A stretch of 64,000 nucleotides of DNA, taken from NCBI RefSeq assembly GCF_026745355.1, contig NC_079202.1, positions 63,957,055 through 64,021,054 of the forward strand. The letters are read 5' to 3'. Within the stretch, counting starts at the first letter, position 1, and every line of letters begins with the position of its first letter. This document shows, in pieces, positions 1 to 12,944 of this stretch. Made by a program: the position numbers and the translations under genes. The notes under the pieces were generated by a model that saw only the letters and a program-made list of their open reading frames with translations, did no database searches and was not told the origin of the DNA. This DNA comes from Beta vulgaris subsp. vulgaris. Lineage: Eukaryota; Streptophyta; Magnoliopsida; Caryophyllales; Amaranthaceae.

Positions 1-1310
1 TTGACATTTATAACAATATATTCTTTCTTTTTCTCTCTTAAGACATAATTAAGGGTTCTTATCTGATGTATCCCATATCCGATTCTTACCGTTATTCATT
101 TTCCTAATCAGATTCGCACGAACCTAGTTCTTACTTACAACAACAATGTGGTGAAGCATCAGCAAGATGAACTGATAATTCTCGTGAGCAGCAGCCAGCT
201 AATTAGTACCCCCACGTACAATAATCACTTAAAAACAGTTTTTGATTATCTTCACAAATTACGCAATGAGCTAATGACATATGATGATCATCTAGCTACC
301 AACCTGCCATGGAACTTTTTAGGACACTATAATTACAGTGGCCATACATCATATATATGTTTTTTTTTTTAGATGCAAATACATCATATATATGTAATAC
401 GTACACTTCATCATGTGTGATATAAGGATTACTTAAAAATACCACAATTAAAAGAGGTATGAAAGGACATAATTTAGTATATAGGAGAATTAAAGCTTTT
501 GTCCCCTTGTGGCCTTGTCAACAATCCTAATGTTGGAAACGGTTGACACTTTTTCCCAACAAACAATTACAAACAAAATTTTCTCCGTGGTCCCTAGACT
601 TATAGTATTAAAGCATACACAATACATATGTTACCACGTACGATCAAGTTCATTACATTTCTCCTAAACTTTGTTGGCTCTCTAATTTCTTGATGAACAC
701 ACAAATTTACCTCCTTTTCCAACGTAAATGATGATTAATTTTTAAAAAAGGTTTACCTAAAAGGCCTATAAATGTTTGGCAGTACTCCTACTCTCCTGTT
801 TCTAAATTCAAAGTCAAAAAATTGAACTCTAAAATTTTGTGTAATTTTGGCTTTTAAGTTGAAGAAGATGGGACCTAAAAGTCTTGATCTAGAAGACATC
901 TTTTACGTGAAATTTGTTGCATGAGGATACATATATGCCTCATGTCTCGCATCCGATCATATAGTTGATATAATTATCATAGATGTTATGTGGTACCATC
1001 AAATTAGTCAATAGAAATTATTTAAAATTTGTATGTTTTGTGTATTGACTAACTATAGATCTATTTTTAGTATGTTATGTAGCGGAGTAAAAATATGTGT
1101 GAAAAGTGATAAGTGTTTTTTTTCCAGTGTATTTGTTGACCTCTTTTTACAATTTGTATCCTCCTTTAACTCCTATTTTAATTATATTTTCCTCACAATT
1201 TCCTTACTTTCCTTATTTGTTTTTCTAGCGCCATTTTAGTAAATTTGTAGGATTTAACTCACTTTTGGATGACTTCTGTGCATGTTACTCTTTTTACTCT
1301 CATGCTTAAT
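1..1310. other. AT-rich intergenic DNA, no gene seen
   Basis: No open frame here has coding character. Short ORFs at 148-372 and 1033-1239 are low-complexity and lack recognisable domains. No RNA gene or clear repeat boundary was seen. Confidence 0.6.
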
Positions 1311-1465
1311 GTAGGTGGATCGCCTTTCAGAAACTTCAAGTTCCCGAGAAGCTGAGAGAAAAGGTGCCTCCGCATCACATACAGGATGCGTCCACAATGT
1401 TGTTTATTGCGCAGATTGATCGAGTTAGAAGATTTGTGCCCCTGCACCTCCTATTTTTCTCATAT
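1311..1465 (+). other. Exon-like GC-richer fragment, unidentified
   Basis: About 150 bp stand out from the AT-rich flanks by base composition. A pyrimidine-rich stretch ending in a splice-acceptor-like TAG precedes it. One plus-strand frame starts V-D-R-L-S-E-T and stops after about 35 codons; another runs about 58 codons. Neither matches a family I recognise. It may be a captured gene fragment or an old transposon coding remnant. Confidence 0.2.
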
Positions 1466-1954
1466 GAACTCACTTATATATTTATAATTTAATTCAAAAT
1501 GACCTCCTATTTCTTCGAAAATTTAATTTGAGTGGAACGTATTGACGTGTCATAGCATATAAATCAACTCGTTTTATATAAAATAGATTATAAGTTATCT
1601 CGTTCTATCTCTAGTGGATAGATTACACCGTACGTACAAAATTTTCCTCCTTATATTTGCTCCTCCATTGCTTGCCAAACAATACTGATTATAAGAATTT
1701 GAGATATAAAACCAAAGCAAAGGTCTAAAGATGACGGCAGAAGGAAAAGGACAGATCAATAAATACGGCCACTATCACATAACAGGTGCTGAAGAAGCCA
1801 AACCGCCCTCGCCGGATAAATCTACTGGACTTACATAGGTGAACTAATTTCAATCCATTACGTAGCTAACCGAATAAACAGTAAATCCCCCACGCAATTC
1901 TTTTTATAGGAAAATAGAAAAGAAATTGTGTTTTGGCACTGTGAATTGTCTTTA

Positions 1955-2299
1955 CGGTCCGTTTGGTAGTCGTTAATAAATTGCGGTAATGGAATGAATT
2001 TTATGTGTAATTTTATTAGGAAAGCACCCTTAAAATCTCCATGGGGAGGCATTTTTTCTCCATGGACAAGCAATCTCACCCTTAAACTTGTGTTTTTGTC
2101 TCCAAGGGGAAGCAATTTTCATTACCACTCATTACCACCCTACAAGGTGGTATTAGATGGGAATGAAAATTCAAGAAGGAAAGTGGACACTTTAGGATAA
2201 ATTAGCATTACCATGGTAATGGACAATGATATTTTTCACAAATTTACACACAAATTCATACCCATTACCACCATTTATGACCAACTACCAAACGGGCCG
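1955..2299. mobile_element. Tourist-like MITE, copy 1 (PIF/Harbinger type)
   Basis: A 345-bp element with terminal inverted repeats: the left end CGGTCCGTTTGGTAGTCG is nearly the reverse complement of the right end, which terminates in CTACCAAACGGGCCG. It is flanked by TTA on both sides (1952-1954 and 2300-2302), the target-duplication size typical of PIF/Harbinger elements. A second copy lies at 9522-9865. It encodes nothing. Confidence 0.85.
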
Positions 2300-2411
2300 T
2301 TAGGGGTTGAATTTGTTCAAATTTCAGTAGTTATGAAATGTGAATCGCGTTAAATCTAATTTTAATGCTACAATATATTTAAATATACACATGTATGTTT
2401 GCTGAAATTGG

Positions 2412-2868
2412 TTTTGACGTTAAAATCCCGATCCGGATTTTACGATCATACGATTCTACGATCCGGAAGGATCTTATCTATCCCGATCCTACATAGGATC
2501 TTAATTTTGTAGGATCTTTCGCTACTACCCAACCACAAAAAATCACATGGTAGGATCTTAATACAATACAATTCTACGATCCTACGACTCTACGATCCGA
2601 TCCTATCGTAAAAAAGACTTAAAGTAATTTCACATAACATATTTATCCTATTAGATTTTGATTGCATGTTATTTCAATCTTATAGTATTGACAAAATATC
2701 ATCATTCGTTAATGAAATAAGTCATTATTAATTTCTATAAATTTTTAACATGAGTTTCTGACCATATTCTAACATAATTTTCCCTATTTTACGGAATTAT
2801 AGGATCTTACGATCCTACGATTCGATTCTATCAACCCCTACGATCCAAAGTAGGATCCCGATCTGATA
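2412..2868. repeat. GATCCTACGAT-rich repeat with inverted ends
   Basis: The block is full of variants of GATCCTACGAT and CCCGATCC. Its left end (AAATCCCGATCCGGATTTTA) loosely matches the reverse complement of its right end (TAGGATCCCGATCTG). It resembles a non-autonomous DNA transposon, but I could not fix its boundaries or a target duplication. Confidence 0.4.
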
Positions 2869-2869
2869 A

Positions 2870-5090
2870 CATTGGATGATCATGTTACTTTTACTCGTAA
2901 ACCTTACCTTCATTTCACACAATCAGACAAATTTAGTAGAAAAAGTGTTAGAATTTGTTGTATAAGCCAGAAATATATAAGCCTTTCATCTGTTTGTTAT
3001 TTATAAAATCAAAATATTATTGTTACATGATAAGATTTTATAGATTGTACATGCTAGAATTATGTTTGAGTTTCAACGATGACAATCCTTATATGAGAAC
3101 GTGAAAACATTTTTAATAATCCTTTTTGAACAATATGTAATTCATTTTAGCCAAATTGTAACCATATTTTCTCTTGTAACAATATCCAACTCTCAAGATA
3201 AGTACATTTTCAATAATTAAACGGAAGGAAGTATAATGCTAAGGAATTCTAATATAAGATAAGAAAAAATAATTCTTTTCCTTTTTTGAACTGAATTGAA
3301 CTAAATTGTACTAAATCTGTTTTAACCAAATTAAACTAAACTGAATTAAACTGAACTGAATCAGTACCGTGAGAAGAAACTACATGAAATGAACCGAGTT
3401 GAACTGAATGTCTGAATTTGTCTAAACTGTATTTTATTAATTCAGTCCAAAAAAACCGAGCTAATAAGTAATAATATTAGACTGTAGTCGTAATTAATAT
3501 CCGAATCAAAACCCAAGTCCTTATTTTGGGGGTATCACTAGATCGGACAAACTGTAGTGGAGATTGCCGCAAAACACTAAGATAATATATATACGTGAGA
3601 AACTGTGTGTAATTTATTTCACAAATAAAAAAGTGGAAAAAAAAGTAAGAGTTTAGGCAATTGTCGCCATATGAGGTTGCAAAATTAGTATAATTATTAA
3701 TATAAATTTTGAACTGTAGAATTATTGGTGATAACGACGCATCTTCAAAAAGTGGAATCGTGTTAAAGAATTCTAGAGAAGTTGCAAATTCCACATTTGT
3801 CAATTGTACTAACTAGCTCCTCTTATTTCCTAAATCGAAGAATAGTTTATGTGGATTGTCAAATTTGGTGGGGATTACTATCAAATCAGTAACATCCTCA
3901 ACTAAATTAATAAAATGATTACTTTTGCACCAAGAGAAAGATACTTCATTAATGTAATCATCATTGATTATTACTTTCACTGGCGAAACCTTATTGGTGA
4001 GCTTACGCGTATTTCTGTTAAACGGATTATATTATAGAGCATAGAGGCGACAAATTTGTCAATTTGTTGGCCACAAAAAAATCCACAAGTTAAAACCACT
4101 CTTAAGTTAGCGAATTATTCTTCATTTCTTCGTATGAAAAGAGAATTTTGGGAGGATATTTGCCTTAGCTTCTCCATGCGTTGTAGCTTAGTGGGCTAGT
4201 ACTTATTATAGTCTCATGAATTTTGATCGATTTAAGTTTGTTAGAGATGATATAGGTGTGGTTGCACTTATTAAATCTATTTTTTTTATGAAGTAAGTTG
4301 ATATAAGTTAATAAAAAAAATTAAATCTCCTTCCAATATCTAAATATGGACCATCCACGTCATGTTATTACCCAAAGACAGGAATATAAAAGCTGATATA
4401 TATATATATATATATATGAAGTATTCTTATATAATGTGGTTGCATCTATAGTTGTTGCACATTCATAGAAAAAAGGTTGAAAGTTTAGACGTTCGATTCA
4501 CCGAATTCTTCCCCCTAGTATTAATGGTTGTTTATTAAGATCATCATGATTGAATTTTCAATTTAAATAGCTACTTATTATTGATGGGTTATTAGTGGTT
4601 CTTTATTGACTTATACAAATAGGTATGTATTTTGTGAAACAGTTAATGAGAATTTGAACATATAAAATGTAAAAGTCACCTGGCCTAGGATTATAAAAAA
4701 TGATTAAACAAGCATATAATAGTTGTCATATTGTACTAACCCTTCTTGATTGAAGATATGACATACAAGACTTCACAAACTAATTGTATTATTTTACTAC
4801 TTTTATCATTTAGATTTAATTAATTAGTGATACAAAATTAAAATCAATATGTATCATAATATGTGTGACTATATATATTTTGTAATAGAGGGTATAACTT
4901 GTGGAAGTTGTTTAGTTTATTTTCTATCTATCAAGAAATATTTCATAATTTCATTTTTATGTGAGACAATTTAGTTTATTTTTTATTTTTTGTAAACATT
5001 AACATAGGTTTAAATTTAATGTAAGGACCACTTTCGTAGTACGGGTACCCTAGTTATGTTGAATGTAAGAGTAACAAATAGCGTGACTAA
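2870..5090. other. Intergenic DNA with simple repeats
   Basis: No coding region was recognised. The stretch contains a degenerate AACTGAA-rich patch (about 3290-3440) resembling the interior of the MITE at 35905-36138, and a (TA)n microsatellite near 4396-4417. The 108-codon minus-strand ORF at 3477-3803 has no domain and is probably chance. Confidence 0.5.
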
Positions 5091-5093
5091 TTA

Positions 5094-5500
5094 GGCTCTG
5101 CTTGGGGAAGCATTTCAGGTGACTTAAATGATAAGGCGCTACAATTTTAAGTCACCTTATATGATTAGTGGTGTTTGGTGGAGGAACTTTTATTTAAGTC
5201 CAAAATTTGACTGAAATTGAGTTGGCGTAAAATATAGCTTCTGAGATCAGGTGCTGAAATTTTTTATTATTATTATTATTTTCTTTTTATCTTTTTAAGC
5301 CTAAAAAAAATATTTTTCTTTTTATGTTTTTAAGTCTAAAAAGATATTTCAGCTACAGTCATAAATAATATTACCAAACAGGTTATGTAATCAGCTAGCT
5401 TATCAGTTTCAACACCTTAACAGTTTCAGTTGCTACCTAATCAGTTTCAGCCACCTTATCAGTTTCAGCTCCATTTCAATTAGTTTTGCCAAACATAGCC
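5094..5500. mobile_element. MITE with TTA target duplication
   Basis: A 407-bp element. The left end GGCTCTGCTTGG pairs with the right end CCAAACATAGCC as an imperfect inverted repeat, and TTA flanks both sides (5091-5093, 5501-5503). The interior has repeated variants of CAGTTTCAG. It is non-coding and PIF/Harbinger-like by target-site size. Confidence 0.7.
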
Positions 5501-5883
5501 TTACTTAGTGCATAATTAAGGCTCTTGTTTAGGTCGTGAAATAGTGAGTTTGGGTGTCTCTTTTAATTAATTTGTGTGTGGCAGAAGAATTATAGCAAGG
5601 CAAGGAAGCAACATGACACGTGATATGAATGCGATTCGACAATGTATAAAAGACAAACAAATGTTTGGTTGTTACGACTTGCAATCAAATTAAACATGAA
5701 GAATAACTGCTCACTGTGTAAGAATGAACGAGACATTATTAGTATACACGAGATTGACTACCAATCTATTTACCGTCATACACAATTCTAGGATCGTGTA
5801 TTCGTAATCGTGAGGTTTCCTACTTTTGGTGTAATGGTGTTATGACACCTCAGCTTCAAAGTTCAGTAGTATTCCCAACATAT

Positions 5884-6064
5884 TTTTATTTTTTTTAAGA
5901 AGAAGTGACCCGGACCCTGTTCGGATTTTAATGGACCAGATATTTGAGAGTAAGAGGGAAGGGTAAGGGGAATCCCTACCCTCAAAGTGTCTCTAGTGAG
6001 GATTGAATTCCTAACCTTGAAATTGGAAGGGTGCTCTCCTTACCACTAGACCAAGAACTACTTT
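5884..6064 (-). mobile_element. tRNA-derived SINE with 18-bp target duplication
   Basis: An exact 18-bp direct repeat GTAGTATTCCCAACATAT flanks this 181-bp element (5866-5883 and 6065-6082). On the minus strand it begins with a tRNA-like region: box A-like TCTAGTGGTAAGGAG and box B-like GGTTAGGAATTCAATCC. It ends in an A-rich tail, seen on the plus strand as a T-rich run at 5884-5896. These are the features of a pol III SINE moved by a LINE machinery. Confidence 0.88.
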
Positions 6065-6269
6065 GTAGTATTCCCAACATATGCATAACATCAATGTCTA
6101 GTTTGTTACTAATGTACTAACTAATTAGTAATATTATATTAATAATACAACTTTTATATGATCATAGTGCAATTTCCTAATTATAAGGGGGTTATATTGA
6201 TTGCTAAAAGAGGATATATTGGCTCCTCAAGAATTGCACTTGTGACCATCAACTATTAAGTAAAGGTGT

Positions 6270-6645
6270 CGGTGATAAGGTTGAGTTCAAGTTGGAGTAA
6301 TTCAACTCAACTCAATAGCATGTCGACAACGAGTTGAGTGGAGCTCATTCGAGTTAACTTTTGATTGAGTTGAGCTGACCGATTCAATCTTAACTAGCTT
6401 GCAAGTGTGTCGTCTTATTATTTGCATCTCTGATATTGACCATATGTAGGACTTAGACATTTTGCTTTTGATAGTACTTGGAAAACAGGTACTTGAGTTT
6501 CTTACGAGTTTTTTAAGTCAAATTTCAAGTTGTTCAACTTGACTTGCTAACATCGTGAGTCGAGCTCAAGATCGAGATCGATTCGATCTCACTCGAGTCA
6601 AGTTATAACCGAGTAAATTTTAAGTAGCTCATGAGTTATCTTGTT
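6270..6645. repeat. GAGTTGAGT/CTCGAGTC-rich repeat
   Basis: The stretch is enriched in GAGTTGAG, GAGCTC and CTCGAGTC variants in both orientations. That pattern is seen in some plant hAT-type MITEs. I found no clean terminal repeats or target duplication, so the class is open. Confidence 0.3.
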
Positions 6646-7211
6646 TCTTTAAACCCTTAACACTAAATGCATATGTAATATTATATTGCTTTTGTTCCCT
6701 TACAATCATGCCCTTATGTTTGTTAAAAATCTATATTATATTATTATACACTCACAATTTTTTTTCCTAAGTATTCATGGTATTTTTGTAGTTCTAGAAG
6801 TATCTTAATGATGTATCACATTCTATATGTAAACTAATAGATTTCATTGTGCAATATTTTATGCATTTAAAAATCAATTTTCGAGTTTAAAATATATTTA
6901 ATTAGTTAAATTTCTTCTCACTTCAACACAAGAAGTTCCAACTAATTGAATTGGTTCGAAGCCTGTAAATTTTCAGCAAATATAAGGACACAACATAAAA
7001 ACTAAAAATCCTAAAGTAATTTTTATAACTACTCAAATGGATACATGTTTTATAGAACTACGCCTTCCGTTTCTTATAAAACTTTGACCTTATGCGGTAA
7101 TTAATATATGAGAAAAATCTTATCATGGGAGATTTTGTTGAATTCATGACGATTATATTTAATTATAGTTTTTGTTATTTTGTTACACATGAATTGTGAC
7201 ACTAAAATATA

Positions 7212-7460
7212 CTCCCTCTGTTTCAAATTATAAGGCATTTAAGCTAAAAAAATTTGTTTCACAATATAAGGCGTTTTACATTTCCAATGTAAAATTAAAT
7301 GCAATTTTATACTATCAAGATAAGATTATAGGTTATTTTCTATTATCAACACAATATTTAATGTCAATTCTTATTATCTATGCAAATCTAACTAAAACTA
7401 ACTAAATTCTTAATATGCGTAAAAGTGGTTTACATGTCTTATAATTTGAAACGGAGGGAG
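7212..7460. mobile_element. Stowaway MITE
   Basis: A 249-bp element flanked by TA (7210-7211 and 7461-7462). The left end CTCCCTCTGTTTCAAATTAT is matched by the inverted right end ATAATTTGAAACGGAGGGAG. CTCCCTC termini and a TA target are diagnostic of Stowaway (Tc1/mariner-derived) MITEs. The 69-codon ORF inside is fortuitous. Confidence 0.9.
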
Positions 7461-7479
7461 TACTCCTTAGTGATCAAAT

Positions 7480-8780
7480 TAGTACATTAAAGACCCTGTA
7501 AAAAAAATGTGAGGATCTTTGGGAAATGTATAGAGTATAATAAAAGGTAGATATACGTGTGCTTTCGGTGGCCCGATTGGTCTGCTTCTACCTGGACACC
7601 TGAGCTCGCTAGCTAGAATAGTAGAATGTGATGCGCAAATTAGACTGAAATCGGACACCACTTGGAAATTTGAATGGTAGACGATCTAGTGAAAACAAGA
7701 CAAGAAGATACTATTTGCCAAAATTTTGAAGAGGGATATGATAACTGATAAGCACTCCAAGAGTTAGAGTTCGATCGAAGGGCACTCATCATCTGCCCAA
7801 ATTATACACGACATTGGCAAGGCGGCAACATAAATACTACGTCTACACCTACATGATTTTCGAGAGCGAGTCAACACAAAGCTTACCAGTTACTATCACT
7901 CATTTCGAGTTTTGGACCTATCAAATTTTATTTAAAAATTATGAAGAATAAGTCAATCTTTGAGCCATTCGTTAAAAATAAGTCAACCTTTTAATTATCC
8001 TAAGTCAACCTTTAACACTAATATGTTTTTAACAAGTCTTTTCCTATTATTAACTTATTTAATCGCTTAAATATGATATGTGTAACTATTTAAAGGAACG
8101 AGAGAGAAAATAAAAAGAAATTAAAAACAAGTCTTTTCCTATTATTATCTTTATTTTGAACGCTTGATAATACACCCAAACTTTCTACCACTTTTTCTCA
8201 CTAATATATAGGATTTTGTTAGAATATTTGAATGTGCATTCTCAAAAATCAACATTGCATAATTTCTACAAACGCGTAACTAAGAGACTATAATAAATAT
8301 ATATAATACTTGAAGACGAATAAAATAAGACAAAATTGGTAAGAACAACAAAAAATCTTTAGCGGGTGTAGTTCACAACCAAACCTTTAGCTAGAGGTAC
8401 AAAGCGTAACATAAAGCTCTCGGAGGTCGAATTCTCAGAGATTATGCCTGAGCCTTATAATCTTTATTACTTTATAATATTTTTCTTTTCTCTTCTTCTC
8501 CTTTCTTCACTTGCCTTCTCTTTCCTTTTTTTCTCTACTAAATTTGAATCCCTAACAGAATTAATCCCAATTGAAATGCCCTCATTATTAGTAGTAATAA
8601 GGAGTTCTTGTTTAGTAAAGAAAAATAAAGGAGAAATAACAAGGCACATGAACTTAGATAGGGAGGAAAATTTAAGAAAAAAGAAAAAGAAAGGATAATA
8701 AAGATTCTGAGCTTGCTCAGGTAAAATATTTAAATTTTCGACGAATTTCATGTTACTCGTTGCATCTTTTAGCTAAAAGG
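7480..8780. other. Intergenic DNA
   Basis: No gene recognised. Small ORFs at 7479-7661 and 8444-8751 (both strands) are low-complexity or pyrimidine-rich and lack domain similarity. Confidence 0.5.
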
Positions 8781-9061
8781 GAGCTTGTTTTGGCGTCCAA
8801 CCGTTTGAGTCTCTTAGGGGACTCAAACGGGGGTAATTTGGTCATTTTATGCGTTGGAAGATTTCACGCGCGTGTGGCTGACATTTGCTTGGTACCAATG
8901 CTAGGTTATAATGGTACCATTCTCGGAAAATATTGATACCTTGGTACCAATCCTGATAACAATTTGATACCAATGTCAGGTTATAATGGTACCATTGTGT
9001 TTTTTTTTTTGGGTGTTTGAGTCTTTTTTGGACTCAAACAGTTGGTTACCAAGCCTTTCTC
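8781..9061. mobile_element. MULE-like non-autonomous element
   Basis: A 281-bp element bounded by a near-identical 10-bp direct repeat (AGCTAAAAGG at 8771-8780, AGCTAGAAGG at 9062-9071), the size expected for Mutator-like elements. Each end contains a small hairpin with GTTTGAGTC/GACTCAAAC arms, and the ends are inverted relative to each other. The interior holds two direct copies of a TACCAATG-N2-AGGTTATAATGGTACCATT-like segment. Confidence 0.6.
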
Positions 9062-9521
9062 AGCTAGAAGGTTATGTTGCGCACCTGCCAAATGTTGTGC
9101 TACTATACTCAAGGTTACTAAGTAATAATTCATGTTCTTCTAGCCAATTTTGCCCAAAAAAACAATCTTATCTAAAAAAATTTAATTCTTGGAAACATCA
9201 AATTTGCTAAGTTATGATTATGGAGTGTACACTATTCAATCGATCTTAGAGACTTAGACTAAATCAAACTTATCCTAGCTTGTTGAAGCTTATTTTTTAA
9301 AATTAATTAAAACTTATTATAACTAATCCGATTTTTCTTGAGCTAATTTCTTCTAAAACAAGTCGAAATAATCTATTTTTTTTTTTTTGAAATAAGCCTA
9401 TTCTCTTCACCTTATTTCTTCTATAATAAGTATGTTCTCCTTCACTAGTTTTTTGAACTTTTCTTTTCTTCAAAAAATAAGCAAAAATAAGAAATAACTC
9501 TATCCATATTTATTACCTTAA

Positions 9522-9865
9522 CGGCCCGTTTGGTAGTCGTTAATAAAATGCGGTAATGGAAATGAATTTTAAGTGTAATTTTACTAGGGAAGCACCCTTA
9601 AAATCTCTATGGGGAGGCATTTTTTCTCCATGGGCAAGCAATCTCACCCCTAAACTTGTGTTTTTGTCTCCAAAGGGAAGCAATTTCATTACCACTCATT
9701 ACCACCTACAAGGTGGTATTGGATGAGAATGAAAATTCAAGAAGGAAAGTGGACACTTTAGAATAAATTAGCATTATCATAGGAATGGACCATGATATTT
9801 TTCACAAATTTACACACAAATTCATTCCTATTACCACCGTTTATAACCAACTACCAAACGGGCCG
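9522..9865. mobile_element. Tourist-like MITE, copy 2
   Basis: A 344-bp sister of the element at 1955-2299 in the same orientation, with nearly identical ends and interior. TAA flanks both sides (9519-9521, 9866-9868). The different trinucleotide (TAA here, TTA at copy 1) shows two independent insertions. Confidence 0.88.
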
Positions 9866-9897
9866 TAATAGGTGTAGTTGTAGGCCGCAATGCATCA

Positions 9898-10093
9898 ACC
9901 AAGTGGTCTTGGCATAGCAGTTGCTCACTTTGTCCCTTAACTAATTGGTCGGAGATTCGATCCTCAAACTTTGGGAATGAAAATAGATTCTTGGCCAACC
10001 CTTTACCTTTAAGTGGATCACCCGGACTACCGAAGCGAAGGGGTTAGTCACTATTATCGATGGTGGATACCTTGTTAAATAAAAAAAAATGTA
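9898..10093 (+). mobile_element. tRNA-derived SINE
   Basis: A tRNA-like head contains a box B-like GAGATTCGATCCTC near 9952-9965. The 3' end is an A-rich tail (about 10080-10090). Imperfect direct repeats around TGCATCA (about 9887-9897 and about 10094-10104) are a plausible target duplication. The SINE lies just outside the MITE ending at 9865. Confidence 0.6.
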
Positions 10094-10104
10094 GTGCATC
10101 ACTA

Positions 10105-12940
10105 AGGGGTAGTATTTTGCTATGATTTTTTTTTTCTTTTTTCAATATGTGCTCTCTGTTATTCCTTCAAAAAAATGTACTATTTGCTATGATAGCTAGC
10201 ATAGAAACATTGATATCTCTATGTAATAGAAATATTATTGGACAGACCACCTGACAACATTAGGTTATCCATTTCAAAGTTTAAAGCTGAAAAAACAACT
10301 AACATAATTGATATATTGTACTAAGATGCAATGAAGATCAATACTCAATCTAACAAAGAAAATCGAAAGATGAATTATCAAACTAACTGCATTGCATTCA
10401 ATGGAATTCAAGTCCATTCAAAATATAATTGCACTGAGTCTAGTGATGCTTAACATACTAAGGCTAGACGTGAAGCCAAGTAAAATAGTAAATGCTAAAG
10501 TCTGCCATCGACGGCGACTCTTGTCTCAATAAACCAAGACAACAATACTTTAGATAGAGAGAGAACGGTTATATTTGTCAAGATAAAAGAAAAAAAATTG
10601 GTATATTCTTTTAGAAGACTGTAAATGTAAATCTATCCTCCATTATTGCTGAGGATTTTTTTAATTCTTTAAGTTTACTGTTTTTCTTTTTTGCCATTTT
10701 TTAGCTTTCGATGCTTTTAAGATAGTAAACCCACCGGTGACGAGAAATCCCATGTACTTAGGGTGTAGTTTTTAACTGCAACATTATATTATACTATGGA
10801 TTTATGCAAGTCAATCCCATCTATTGAAGATTTTCTATTGAAGATTTTCTGAGTTGTATAGATGATTTTACCCAGCTTTATCTATTGCACAATTCATATT
10901 AAAATATTTCTTGAAATTGGCATCATAACCACTTCTGGTAGTAAAAAGGGTCATCATGATGTTCATACATAAAGTATGTTTGAATATTAAAACTCTTCAT
11001 CAACCAAAACTCTTTAACAATTGTGCTAATTTTTTTAACTTATTTTCAATTCATTTCAGTTACTCTTTATATTTCAATTTCTCTCAATTGACTTCAATTT
11101 ATTTCATTTTAGTTTAGAATCTCTCAGAGTTTCGATCTAAAAGAATAGGACTTTATTCCTCCCTCATTTTTTAATTGATACCTTTTAATTCTGAGTACTA
11201 TTCACATGACAATTTTAAAATTCTTTCATAATACATATGTAAGGAAAAATATAGTCATACAAAATCTTGTTTGATTTTTCTCAATGTATACTTTTTCAAT
11301 ATATAATTTTTATTAACGTTTGGAGTTGTGTCTCGAAAAATGAGAACATAATTTATCAAGTAATAAAAGACAGAGAGCTTAGTAGGGGAAGAATCATTCC
11401 ACCTAGTTTAAAGTTTACATTGTCAAGAACTACAACTGGACCAACAATACGGATAAATAGGTCGATTTTCTTATGCTTATACGATTTACTTTCAAAATTA
11501 TATTTTGATCGGTAATAAAAATTATATTTATAAAAAGCATTAGTGATGAAAAAAGAATCAATTTTCAATTAGCAAAATATGATATGAAGTCGCTACACCA
11601 CCAAATTGGTGTAACGAAATCTTAGATATAGGGTTCGGATCTTCCATTTTGTATCAAAGTTCCAAAAAAAGAGAGGGTATTTTGAGTTTTAAGTCTCACA
11701 TATTGCTTCAAATTTCAGGGTTTCTGACCTCAAAATTTGGACTCGACATCTCATAGTACAATTTTTATGTTAGATTGAGTTTCGGGTTTAAGATTTTGCA
11801 TTTAGAGTCTCAAACTTTGAAAAAGAAGTAGTCAATTACAACAAAAAACTAGTTGATTAGCAAAAAGTATGTTTCAATGATTTAAATTAGTGATAATTAG
11901 CAACAACCGATTTCAGTTTATCCATTAAATAGATGTAACAAATTTCACGGAATACTACATCATTATAAATAATTGAATTGAATTAAAGGTATCTTACAAT
12001 TGCATGTCAAAATAGCTCACGATAAATCATTTGTAGTTTTAAAATCCCTCCATCTCAATTTGATTATCATGTTTATAGTCTTATAGTAATGCGGTACTAA
12101 ATAAAAACCGGAGTAGTATCTTTAGTTTCAATAACCCCCTAAAAGAATAATTTTTTTTAAGACAATTAAAGAATTTTTTTTTTTTTACGGGAACAATGAA
12201 AGAATATTGAAATTACTAATTATTGGTCTGAACTTAATTTGGCATATTATATTCGTATACGAGGTTTTTTTTTTTTCACTCTGTTATCTTTGATCCTTGT
12301 TTATATGGACCATATCAAGGTTGTGAGAATTAAAAGATGGAAGAAGAATAGTATAATAATATTAGTATATGGATATTAAAATTACAATTTTAGGAATATA
12401 AGATTCATACAAGTAGAACTTATCAAAGATTTTGAAGAGGGTCTCTCACCTGTATGTAACATACCCCAACACACCCGAAAAAGAAAAAGGAGGAAGAAGT
12501 GGTCCAAAAAGGTAAGAAAGAGAGACAATGAGCATGGGCCTAGGCTCTGTCACTGACTTTGACCCTTGCAGTCCCTACACACACTAGTCACTAGTATATG
12601 GACTTTCCCTATTTCACATTGTACCATGCCTTATAAATCAGAATTCATTAATTCAATTAAGAGTCCCAATATCCCAAAAATATCACTAATAAATTCCATT
12701 TAACATCTTTAAAATGACTATTATGCCCTCCTAAATCACCATCCATTCAGGTTGACAGCCAAGCTTTAGATTCCACCAAATACCCATCTGCCACATGGGC
12801 AGATGAGTCATTCACATGTAATGACTAAAAATGATGTCATTGGGATCCATTGGATAAAATATTTTTAAAATGCTAGACTCTGGTCAAAATCAAATAGGGC
12901 GTCTTCCTTGTTCTTTGTTTGGTATGGCTGCTTTTGAATA
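10105..12940. other. Intergenic DNA, no gene seen
   Basis: AT-rich, with many homopolymer runs. Small opposed ORFs at 11267-11568 have no recognisable content. A possible short, degenerate Stowaway-like pair of ends lies around 12044-12118 (CCCTCCATCTCAATTTG and CCGGAGTAG), too weak to call. Confidence 0.5.
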
Positions 12941-12944
12941 TTTA

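Noticed and set aside
9895..9970. tRNA gene
   Set aside because: There are box A and B-like sequences, but no full cloverleaf and a 3' extension with an A tail; it fits a SINE better.
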